A DNA stretch of 21,012 nt, taken from NCBI GenBank assembly GCA_018398765.1, contig JAHBMJ010004143.1, positions 40,885 through 61,896 of the forward strand. The letters run 5' to 3'. The notes beneath the pieces are model-generated. The model worked only from the letters and a program-made list of their open reading frames with translations. It searched no databases and was not told the DNA's origin. Positions 1 to 9,797 of the stretch are shown piece by piece. This DNA comes from Chromera velia. Taxonomy: Eukaryota > Sar > Chromeraceae. Positions within the stretch are counted from its first letter, which is position 1; each line of letters opens with the position of its first letter. The translations under genes and the position numbers were made by a program.

Positions 1-172
1 AAAATAAATGCATGCATAAATACATACTTATTCTGTATGAAAATAAATGCATCCACGAGTAAGCAGCTGCATGGATCTCCAAGAATAAAATAAATGCATG
101 CATAAATACATACTTATTCTGTACGAAAATAAATGCATCCACGAGTAAGCAGCTGCATGGATCTCCAAGAAG
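1..172. repeat. 86-bp tandem duplication, two copies
   Basis: Bases 1-86 are repeated at 87-172 with one clear internal change (ctgtatg against ctgtacg) plus divergence at the last few bases. The array may continue to the left of the window. The unit holds the palindromic word ATGCAT several times. No open frame is conserved between copies, so it reads as a recent non-coding duplication. Confidence 0.95.
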
Positions 173-1079
173 AAGATAAAGGACGACGAGGAGGAGGAGG
201 AGAAAGAAGAACATGCGAAGACTGTGATCTTGTTTGCTTTGTTTCTGAACAGACCCCAGCCCGCGTTTGCGTGCGTGTTCGTGCACATGTGTACAAACAC
301 CATTGCCTCGATTCCAATAAACAAAAATTCAGTGTACAAACATGCCTTGATTCCAACAAACAAAACTTCAGCAAGCGTTGACCCCTCCCAGCATCCAGAA
401 AGCATTTGACTAAATTTTCTGTCTGCTCTATTTTTTCTTTTTTGTGTGCACTGAATGATGCAGTCAACGAGGAGGAATTTCTGTCGATTATGAAGCAGAC
501 GTCTCTTTACTGATGATCACTGCGGGCGCCCCTCTCTCGAATTCTGTCTCTCGTGTGGGGGCCGTGTGGCGGTTTCGTTTTCTCACCCGGTCGGGCACGA
601 ATTGAAGCTGGTGGGAGGCGGGGAAGCGGACCTTGGTGTTTCTTCTTTTCAGATTCTCTGGTAAATTAATTGAGCATTTGTATGGGAACTCAAGCAACTC
701 TTTCGTGATCTCCAGCGACGATTCGTCAGTCTACGTCGGTGGCCGATCCCGTGTACAGAAGAAGGCGAATGAAGAACTTTTAACTTTGAGCATTGATGAG
801 AGATTTAAATCAGAAAAGCAAGAGAAAAAGTACTTGATTGTTATGAAGCATCATTTTTTTCACTTATCTTTTAATTTTGTTCTGGATTCCATCCTAGCTT
901 TAATCTAGGATTTAATTCATCTAATATATATCATGATATAAAACCTGTACAGCGATGTCAGCGAATAGTCATGAGCGTTTGTATATGTTAATATATAGCC
1001 TAGTGCAGAACCTATTAATCAATTAATATTATTCAAGTTGATACTAGACTATTACTAGTGTTGGTACCAGTGCATCTTA
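173..1079. other. gene-poor stretch, one weak exon candidate
   Basis: There is no recognisable gene here. The best coding-like piece is on the plus strand, from a good pyrimidine-rich acceptor (tttcttcttttcag, ending at 652) through an open frame to a stop at 908. It would give about 84 residues starting FSGKLIEHLYGN, rich in Ser then Lys/Glu. It has no recognised homology, no matching upstream exon and no clear donor, so it could be a terminal exon, a pseudo-exon or chance. The base composition changes from about equal GC/AT to strongly AT-rich near 840. Confidence 0.2.
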
Positions 1080-1087
1080 ATGCATGC

Positions 1088-1339
1088 CTAGGCGTGATCC
1101 CAATATATTTATTTACATCAAAGTGACGATGATTTCTCTTTATAATAAATAAATAATTTAAAACATTAAAACACTTAAAAAAGAAAAGTTGGAACTAGAA
1201 CTGAAAGAGAACATCACTTTCCTAGCGTTTTTTGCAGGGTAGTTTTAAAGTGTTTAAAGGGAAAATTTTAAAGTTTACAGTTAAAGCGGGGGTATCATCA
1301 CTTTATTTAAAAATTTAGAATTATTGGGATCACGCCTAG
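1088..1339. mobile_element. MITE-like element, 252 bp, with terminal inverted repeats and 8-bp flanking repeat
   Basis: An 18-base terminal sequence at 1088-1105 (CTAGGCGTGATCCCAATA) is perfectly inverted at 1322-1339. Similarity continues inward imperfectly (aagtgacgatga against aagtgatgata), and an inner pair (aaaacacttaaaa near 1168, ttttaaagtgttt near 1242) is also inverted. The octamer ATGCATGC flanks both ends (1080-1087 and 1340-1347), as expected for an 8-bp target-site duplication of the hAT type. The interior is AT-rich and non-coding, so the element would be non-autonomous. Caution: ATGCATGC is a palindrome and common in this window, so the duplication is weaker evidence than usual. 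Confidence 0.7.
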
Positions 1340-1775
1340 ATGCATGCATACATATATTATATACAACTGCCTTTTGTTTACAACTGCATACATGGGTTGT
1401 CATTTGTCTCTCGTTTTGGAGACCCTAGGCTTAACTACAGTTAAGTAAGTACAGCAAAGTACGTACTCGCATTTTAAGAAGAATAAGTAAGTGATTTAGT
1501 GGCTAGCTTGGTAGTACGAGTGTCATAGAGCACTATTGCTAGTACTGTTACCGTTTTATCAGAAATTTGTCTTCTAGAGGTTAGTCTAGAGGTTTTAAAG
1601 AAGAATTATTTAAACTTGCAAACCAGTTATCAAAATGAGTTAACTTATAGCAAGTTTACACCACGCTTTATATATGATCACAGTTTGCGGCACAGGTCTT
1701 TGGCCTGTTCGCGCTGGTCAGGAAGGTCCAACGCGTGTATACGCTTTTAATTCCTGGACGCCGCACGTCGAACGC

Positions 1776-1816
1776 TCGACATTGGGGCAGGAGGCCAATC
1801 CTCCAGACATTAATCC
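1776..1816. repeat. dispersed repeat copy A
   Basis: This shares with 11333-11388 a perfect 13-base start (tcgacattggggc) and then gaggccaatc, followed by a diverged match ending ga-cat-aatcc. Copy A lacks the roughly 14-base GC palindrome present in copy B. The pair suggests a short mobile or structured element. No coding capacity is visible. Confidence 0.6.
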
Positions 1817-2763
1817 CATCCTATCGTATAGTACGACGTATACATCATACAAACATGAAGCAAGAATGAAAGAGGGAGTCTGTCTGCCTGCGAAAAGAGT
1901 CAAATAGCATTGAAGGCAACTGTACCGAACGATTCTGCATTGATCGAAAGCCTGCCTCTCGCCCCGGAATAAGGTGTCCTTTTTAGTCTGACACTCAGCT
2001 GTTCGAGTGCAGGGTTGGTACAGAAATTGATGCAACAAACCAGAACGTCGACAGACCCAGATTTAGCAAGGGGGATGGAATACGCAGAGGCCTTTCAAGA
2101 TGCGGAAGAAAGAGGGAGACAAGGACGCGAAATTGATTGGAAGAAGGGAAGTACGATGAAGGAGGGAAGGAAGGAAGGGGGGGAAGTCCGTTTTGGATCG
2201 CTCCAGACACCTCCGCATGTCTTTTCTTTTACTGCGCTCACCTTCACTCTCGGCATATCGTTGCCGCCTGCTTGTGCCTTTTCTTCTGCTTGCCTTTCCC
2301 GCTTTCCTTCTTTCTTTTCACCCTTTGGCCACTTCTTTTTCTCTGTGCCTCGCTCTTTTCTGTCACAGCCAGCGAAACGTACCCGCACGGAATAAGGGCC
2401 CATGCACTCCCCCTGCCTGCTCGACCCTCCCACTGCTCCTCTCTCTCTGCCTGCACTGTTGATCCCCTCTTCTGCTTCTTCGTTTATCCGTGCAATCATC
2501 CACTCCATCCCTTTTTTGATGAGATCCCTTCCCTGCCCCCTCTCCTTGCATGTCTCTCTGGGTCAGAGAAGGATTCAAAAGAGAGAGGAAGAAAGAAAGG
2601 AAGGAAGGGAAGAGGCACTGTGACAGATCTCATGACCTTCTTTAAACACCAGAAAGACAGACAGGCAGACCCCCAGCCAGCTTGTTTGCCCATCGCAGGG
2701 ACGAGTTCAGGCAAAATCATTTTATTTTTTGTCTCTCCTCTTTCTCACACACACACACATACA

Positions 2764-2806
<43 letters not shown>

Positions 2807-3985
2807 ACACTCGCCTTCACCTTCAGAACAGGAACCTGAAGACAGGGCAATTGAGCAAAACATGAATGAACAGGAGGAACGGAGGAATGAATACACGCAG
2901 GAAGGAAGACATCAAAGGCCCCGCCCCCCACCCCCCGTCCCCTCTCGGTCAAAAAACCCAAAAAACAATCAAAAAGGTTTAATTCATGCACCCAGTCAAA
3001 TCCATTAATTTGGTACTCAATGAATGAGTCGGCCAGCAGGCAGGCAAACAAATGAACAGACACATCGAAAGAAGATGTTCAGGAACGACAGCGATGGATG
3101 GATGGATGCCCCCAAATATTCTGCAGGACAATTGACTCATTTGTTTTTTCCCCATCTGTTCTGGTTGGACTCCCACATTTGATTACCATCCTCTTCGCTT
3201 ACGTTTTTCTCTTCTCTAGTCATATCTTCTTTGGAATGCCTTCCAGAAGGAGACAGAAAAGAAAAGCGACGGGGGGGGGGGAAAGAAGAAAGAGAAGGAA
3301 GGAAAGAAGAGCAGAATAGGGTCTCCTCTCGTGCTCTTCTTTCATCCTTTCTAGTTTTTCCTCTTGCACAAAAGAGACGACACGCAGGTACGCAAGCAAG
3401 CAAACAAATTTATTCAATATCATGAAAGCAAACGCTACAGACGCACAATCACTAGGCATGTACAAAGACAGACACGCACAAAGGCGAGCATGCAGATAGA
3501 AGGAAGGAAAACAAATGAACAGAAAAAGGCAGGGAGGGAGGGAACGACAGAGAGAGACGGGGAGGCCCCTCTACTTACCCATAATTATTCCCATTTCTTT
3601 CTTAAGTCGCTTCGAAGTCACTCCCCCCCCGCCCCCCCCTTCCCTTCTCGAGAGAGACCCCTTCTCCCATTCAACGATCCTCCACCCAACCAACTCATCA
3701 ACCTCCCCATACATTGTCTGTCTTTGTGCGTACAACAAAAAAGGCAGAAAGAAGACAGGACAGCATAGAGAGGGAACCACTTGACATACAGAGACAGAAA
3801 ATGAGCTGAGAATGTGCAGAGAGAATAAAGAGAGACAGAGAGAGAGAGATGAGAAACATGACTCAACAACCCCCTCTTCATTCCCTCCACTGATCTCATC
3901 TCATCTCATCACACCTCTCTTCCAGGAGAGAGACAGAAGCGCCCACCACCACCTTCTTCCCCTTCTGTCCTCTGCTCTCCTTCCT
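1817..3985. other. low-complexity region without a recognisable gene
   Basis: Over two kilobases are dominated by pyrimidine-rich stretches (about 2220-2570), GGAA/GAGA runs, a CA array and short homopolymers. Open frames occur on both strands, but they consist of repeat-encoded Ser/Phe/Leu or Lys/Arg/Glu runs and none shows a domain. It lies downstream of the minus-strand poly-CP gene, so part of it is probably that gene's 3' untranslated and flanking DNA. Confidence 0.6.
2746..2802. repeat. (CA)n microsatellite
   Basis: Nearly pure CA dinucleotides, interrupted twice by CAT. Confidence 0.98.
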
Positions 3986-5583
3986 TCATTCTGCAGCTGC
4001 GGGGGTCTCCGAAACCGCCGTCTCTGCCCTCATGAAGGGGCACTTGCCGGCCTCTGTAGAGGTCTTCACGTGGGGACAGCTGGCGGCTGCCGTGGCGGAG
4101 ACGGGGGGCTGAGTGGGGCATCCTTCCATCTTGGCTCTCTTGGCCAGGTAGGGACAAGTCTCGCTCTCTGGGGAGGCAGCCATGGAGGAGAGGAAGTCGT
4201 GGAGGGGGATCTTGTTCTGCTGTTGTTGTTGTTCTGGTTGGGCGGGGTAGACAGAGGGGGCAGTGGGGGCGGGGTTGGTGAGGTTCAGGTGTTGAACGTG
4301 GGAGCATCGGAGGGCCATTTCTTTGGAGAGGGGCGGACGGACTGGGCAGCCCTCCATGTGCTTCCATCGGGCCATGTAGGGGCAGTCAGTCTCTGTCTTG
4401 AAGGGCCCGTTGAAGACCAAATGAAGGTGGGGACACTCTTTGGCAACGTGGGCGTTGATTTGGGGTTTTTTGGGGCAGGCACCCATCTTATTCCTCTGGT
4501 GCATGTAGACGCATTTGGTCTCTGGGCCGATTTTCTTGGACATGTAGGGACACTTGGAGAGCGTCTCTTCCGTGATCTGCGGCTGAACTGGACACCCAGC
4601 CATGAGCTTGTACTTTCTCATGAAAGGGCAGGGAAGGACGGTGGCGGTTTTGTTCTTCTCCAGCAGCGCTGTCTGGGCTTTCAGGAAGGGACACTGTTCC
4701 ATCTGAACGGCAGAGATGGGGGTGGACTTGTCGGCCTGCCACTTTTTGAGGTGGGGACAGGGGATGTCTTTTCCTTCCTCTGCGTTTGTTCCGGAGAGGA
4801 CGGGACAGGACTCTGCGAGGGCTGCAGAGAGTTCGGGTCTCTGGGGGCAAGCGGAGGTCATGGCAAGATACTTAAGAACAAACGGACAGGGAACCCCGAC
4901 TGCAGTGATGCACGCATATGCAAGATACTTGAGAACAAACGGACAGGGAACCCCGACTGCAGTGACGCACGCATATGCAAGATACTTGAGAACAAACGGA
5001 CAGGGAACCCCGACTGCAGTGACGCACGCACATGCAAGATACTTGAGACCAAACGGACAGGGAACCCCGACTGCAGTGACGCACATTGATGGGTGCGCAC
5101 GTACACATACGCAGGTAATTAAGGGAGGGAATGGATGCCTACCAGGAACATGTATGGAGGTTTCGATGCTTGCACGCATACATCGGAGGGGTACGCAATG
5201 CCAAAGGGACATGCAAACAATTCCCCTTCGATCGATCGATCGATATCTTCCGTCTCCCTTTTGCAGTCAGCATGCTGGTCGATGGATGGATATCTTCCGT
5301 CTCCCTTTTGCAGTCAGCATGCTGGACGCTTGACGGGGCACGTGCACGAGCCGAGTCTGTCACTAGAGACGCACATCCACATTGACATCATCAGATGCAG
5401 GGTTGGGGCGACTGAGCTCTGACCTGCCTCGCTCTTTTCCGTCTTGCGGTTCACGGGGCATTCGGTTGGATGGTCCACCTTGGCTTGGTACTCCTGTTCC
5501 TTCTTCAGAACGAACGGGCAGGTCTCTGCATTCTGGGGCACGGGGGGGTGGCCCTCAGGGAGCTTGATCTGTGGAAGGGACAT
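3986..5583 (-). CDS. poly-Cys-Pro repeat protein, unknown family, 2 exons
   Basis: Exon 1 is 5424-5583 (start ATG at 5583, 53 codons plus one base, donor GTCAGA). Exon 2 is 5070 down to the TGA at 3988-3986 (acceptor CTGCAG). The phases match and give 414 residues. The protein has 21 Cys-Pro motifs plus CVYM and CSHV. They alternate between CP[FYH][MLV] followed by basic residues and GCPx[QRK]P, at spacings of about 12, 14 and 13-17 residues. Near the N terminus four 19-residue copies carry CPFVLKYLA. A QQQQQ tract interrupts the C-terminal half. No signal peptide or membrane segment is seen. CP followed by a hydrophobic residue is the form of heme regulatory motifs (as in ALAS and HO-2), so heme or metal binding is conceivable but only inferred. 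The ATG lies in a tract that itself resembles an acceptor (cccttccacag), so an upstream exon is possible. Confidence 0.7.
4863..5084 (-). repeat. 57-bp in-frame tandem repeat, about 3.9 copies, spanning a 3' splice site
   Basis: Units begin at 4863, 4920, 4977 and 5034 (the last is partial) and differ by only a few substitutions. 57 bases equal 19 codons, so the reading frame of the poly-CP gene is kept throughout. Each unit contains, on the minus strand, gcgtcactgcag followed by the same exon start, so the acceptor is copied four times in the same phase. Use of the outermost acceptor (before 5070) gives the longest protein. Confidence 0.95.
5243..5325. repeat. 36-bp direct repeat in the intron of the poly-CP gene
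   Basis: The 36 bases at 5243-5278 (atatcttccgtctccc onward, ending gcatgctgg) recur exactly at 5290-5325, a period of 47. On the plus strand each copy contains a pyrimidine-rich tract ending in TTTTGCAG. It lies inside the 353-base intron 5071-5423. Confidence 0.9.
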
Positions 5584-7350
5584 TTTTGCTTAATTACTTT
5601 ATTTTCCTCTTCTCCTCGACACACGACGAACAAGTGAGGCAAAAAGAGAGAGGGCTGAGTGACACGAAGGGGATGTGCGGTCTCAGCGGATATGAAGGGC
5701 AATTAGTTATATGCGTAACGGACAAGAGTTTAGTGGACAAAAGAGGAGCAGTCGAAGGCTTTGCCTTCAAAATCAGTCGGAGCCTGCCTGGATTAGTTCT
5801 CTTCCTTGGCAGCGCAAGTCTCAATGTGAAGCCTCCGCGGGGCCGGTGTTGCTCAGGTCACGTCACGTCTCGCGATCTAGCTAGGGCAAAGAAGAAGACG
5901 ATCAGAATTCAAAAGGCAATCGTCATAGAGCGTTTGACTCAATTCGAATTACTCGAACAGGTATATATATATATACACACATATACACACAGCTACAGAG
6001 CCGCTCGCTCCGCTCGCAACTCGGAGGGCAGGAATGAATTACAGCGCCGCCCTCCGCGGGGCCATGCATGCATGGCGTGTGGAACCCAGGCAGTCGCGGG
6101 GGATTAAGTGCCCCCCGGGCGGAGAGCTCCGTGCGAACATGTTTCAAGCCTCGCTCCGCCCTCCGGGGCCATTGAAGTCCAATAGATACATGCCATTACA
6201 TGGTACTCGGGGTCACCATACTTCATTAGACCATATTAATTATTGGACTCGCAGACAGGCAGTGGAGGGGTGTTTCAGTTCAGCAGGATCGATTGCAGAA
6301 ATGTAGGCCCTTAGAGACGATGATGACTCGGCTTAGGCCGCTAGGCAGGCCTAGCATTTGCATCTAACAAAAATAACCATACAGTAAAACATAGTATTAA
6401 AAAAAAATAAATTATTGAACTATCTATGATATTCTGTTGATCGATGTTGATCGCATGGCGTCCCCCGAAGGTGGAAAATCATCATCACAGAGCTCACCAC
6501 CCAGTATAAAATACCGGTGAACTTCGATATGCATAGGTATGCTAGGAGCTAGAAAGTCAGAGCACCGTAAAAACCCTAGGGCGGCTTGATAATACGACTG
6601 GGCCACAGCAATCGATCAGCGAAATACGGGAAAACGAACTCTGCGGTGGCATGCTCAAGCGGAAGGATGGCGTTGCACGATAACACATGATGAAGAAATG
6701 TCGAAGAACAAAACATACCAAAGAACAGCATATACACGGAAGGGAACCAGCAGGAGCCAGGAAAGACGATGCCAAATCGAGTACAAAACAGGACGTACAG
6801 ACGAGCACAAAGCTCAAGCTCAAGCTCCCATCATTGTTCACAAGAATGTGAGAAGCTTTTGACATGAAGAGAAAACACGGAGCAGACTCCTCGTACGAAA
6901 ATGGCGGAAACCGCGTGCGCGTTTCGCGCGCCGCCGTTTTTTCACCCCCCCCCCCACAAAAGAATTTTCCTCGATCCGCATGCATGCATGCAGTCATGCA
7001 CTTATGAATATAATTCAATCATATGCTTCGATCTTCGATCAGACTATATACGGCTTGATTCTTGCATTGTCGCTTGAGGTCTATGTAATTGCAGCTGCGG
7101 TCACTGCTTGAAAGAAAGTTTTCCGCCCAGCAGTCAGTCTGTCGCCTCTTTCCAGTGCGAAGAGGGCTTTTGCAATCTGTATGCTTCAGACTGAACATCA
7201 GTAGCCTGACTCTTTACATCAGTAACCTGTGCAGCAGAAGAAATCAGTTCACTTGAAAGCTGGCCATCAGTACCGACAAAACAAAGACATAGGCATCAAC
7301 CAAAGAAAGGAGGGGAGAAGGTCTACAAAGAGGACGCGAAGGGAAGCACG
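5584..7350. promoter_or_regulatory. divergent upstream region between the poly-CP gene and the RSPH14 gene
   Basis: No gene is supported here. The region must hold both promoters, since the genes are head to head. Visible elements are: CCTCCGCGGGGCC at 5832-5844 and 6051-6063, with a shorter relative near 6160; a 14-base perfect palindrome around TGCATGCA at 6062-6075; a second run of overlapping TGCATGCA at 6978-6992; and a short hairpin (agtccaata at 6177-6185 with tattggact near 6238). A minus-strand frame at 6557-7018 (153 codons) is open but hydrophobic and unrecognised. No TATA box is convincing. Confidence 0.5.
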
Positions 7351-8209
7351 ATGTACATGACATGCGAGCCCTCAGTCGGGTACGTGAACCCGAACACAAA
7401 GCCTTTCCCCACCTCCACGCTGACGCACGCCTACGGCCTCTGGTCCATTCCGCAGCTGACTGAACAGCTTCAAACGAAGGACTACGTCCTGATCAAAAAG
7501 TGCCTCACCTCCCTGACTGATCTTCTCCGATGTCACGAGAGAGTAAGAGAGGCCGAGAGGGCAGGCATGCTTCCGGTTCTTGCGCATCACCTGGAGACAG
7601 GGGACAGTGCCGTGCGGAGTCTGACTGCCCAGTGCTACAGCTGCATTGTGGTGGACTCCTACGGGCGCGGCGCCTTCATTGACAAAGAGAAACCGAACCT
7701 CGTGCAGATGCGCAAACACCTGGTGGATGAGTGCGTCCCCGTGCGCTTCTTTGTGGCAAAAGCCCTCAAGTATCTCTCCCAATTTTCCGAAAGTGCGGCT
7801 GCCGTACAGAGCGCAGGGTACGTAGAGGATCTCTACGCTCTTGTGTGTCACGGGAAGGCAGAGAATGCGGGAGGGAAGGTGGCCACACTCGCCGAGGGAG
7901 AGCCGCAGTTGGAGATTAGGGAGACGCTCATCGAGGCACTCACCGCATTGTCCAGACAAAATGCAGCGGCACTGGCAGAAGCAAAAAACCACTCGGGACA
8001 GAAGGAACTGGCATGTGTGAGGTCAGCTCTTCGAGAGAGCACATAGACAGGGAGACAGACAGATAGGGAGGGAGTCAATGTCGGTTTTCATTGTCTCCTC
8101 CCACACTCTTCCTCCCTCCTCGCTGTCTATCATTCTGCCTTCAATGCCTGTAATCAAAGAATCAGTGCGGTAATCCATGAATCAGCTCAGACCGGCACTC
8201 CGTGGCCAC

Positions 8210-8251
<42 letters not shown>

Positions 8252-9600
8252 CACACACACACACAACACACACACACACATGCACACAGAGAATCCACCT
8301 CAGCCCCATGGAATGACATTTTGAACTCAAGAAACGAAACCCAAAACATTACCCCCCCCAAGAACACCCTCTCGGCAGCCTGTCCCCCCGGCTTTCTGTC
8401 TGCCTGCAGGTACGTAAGGGACCTCTTCCACCTGCCCATCGGAGAAGGTCGGGAGGCTTTCCTCAACGTCCTCATGGTCAAAACTTTGGACCTCTGCATC
8501 GCCATCGCTCTCCTTCCAGAGATCAAAGACGGGTCAGTCGGGTGGTGAGTCAGTGGGTCAGTTAGTGAGTGGGTCTTTCTGCTACAGGATGCAGCTTGTT
8601 TATGTATTTGTTGGGCACATACTGTTGGCGTTCTTCGTTTAAAAGAGGGGGTTCTCGAGAATCTGCGAACCCCTTTCTTTTTTCCGAAACAATAATCTTG
8701 GTTTTCATTCCACGCTGATGCCGGACACGATGCTCATACCATGCATCAATCTTCATCTAGCTGTCTCTACCACATATCTGTGCTGCATTTTTTAAAATGT
8801 TCTCTCGATGAAGCAGAATAATCGAGGTTAGGTGCGCCGGGTTCGAAAAACAACGTTCACATACATATGCACAGAAGTGTGTATGTATTCTGTGTGGCTT
8901 CGTTCATGTCTGCAGGATGATTGAGGCGGGGTGTGTGGGCCTCGTTGGGTCCATCCTCGCAGAGAGCGCGCCCAGGCCCTCGGAGGCGGGGGCAGCAGGT
9001 GGGGGCGTGCATCAGGATGAGAAGGGATGCCTGGTCAGTCACTCAGTCAGTCAATGAGTGATTCTGTGAGTGAGTCAGAGTGGCAAGATTTTGCTTCTCT
9101 CTCCTGGACGCCCGGATTTGTACGAACGAGAACGGATCGATGGGAAGAGAAGAGCTGTCTCTGCCTGCAGAGGGGGAACTGTCGGACGGTTTTTTCGTTT
9201 CTCAAAGGACAGCTAGCTCCGAGCATTGTCGCGGGGTTTTTGTGTAAAAGAGGGACGAGAAGTGATGTGTGTCTTGTCTGAGTAAAACTTCCTCCCCCTT
9301 TCTTTCTTTCTTTCTTTCTTTCTTTCTGCTTTTTTTTTTTTTCTTCCTCTCGTTTTCCCGTTCCATACATTTCATTCATTCATCTCTCTCTCTCGCAGGT
9401 GAATTGGGAGTGTCGAGCCCGGCTGTGGTCTCTGTTTGCGTCCGTGCTCTTGCGGAACGATGCGAAGTTTGAGGTTTGTGGGAGGGCAGCTGTGGGGCTC
9501 CACGCATCCGAGCAAGTGGGGGACTTCAAGAAGGAAGGAAGGAAGCAAGCAAGGAAGGAAGCAAGGAAGGAAGGAAGGAAGCAAGGAAGGAAAGAAAGAG

Positions 9601-9631
<31 letters not shown>

Positions 9632-9672
9632 GAAAGACAGAAAAAAAGAAAGAAGGAAAGAAAGAAGGAAAG

Positions 9673-9705
<33 letters not shown>

Positions 9706-9707
9706 AA

Positions 9708-9739
<32 letters not shown>

Positions 9740-9765
9740 CAAAGACAGAAAAAAAGAAAGAAGGA

Positions 9766-9797
<32 letters not shown>

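Noticed and set aside
2137-2865. 242-codon plus-strand frame
   Set aside because: Translation is Cys/Phe/Ser/Leu-rich from pyrimidine tracts and ends in a His-Thr run from the CA array; no domain.
4863-5084. CRISPR-like regular repeat array
   Set aside because: Repeats are contiguous with no unique spacers, in a eukaryotic gene and in its reading frame.
4863-5084. 29-base mini-introns (GTATCT...CTGCAG) inside each 57-base unit
   Set aside because: Removal would leave 28-base exons and break the frame; the unspliced repeat is fully open.
3812-5089. 425-codon open frame on the plus strand
   Set aside because: It is antisense to the poly-CP gene and mirrors its repeats; the Gly/Leu/Val-rich translation has no domain, while the minus strand shows ordered CP motifs and matching splice phases.
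6557-7018. 153-codon minus-strand frame upstream of RSPH14
   Set aside because: No domain, no conserved motif, composition like its surroundings, no supporting splice or start context.
8648-8673. Seven-base hairpin GGGGTTC/GAACCCC, tRNA-arm-like
   Set aside because: No acceptor stem, anticodon arm or conserved tRNA positions around it; chance hairpin in an intron.
8916-8998. Shorter RSPH14 exon 3 ending at donor GTGGGG (8999)
   Set aside because: It would put exon 4 in a frame that meets a stop; the GTCAGT donor at 9034 keeps phase and matches the other donors.
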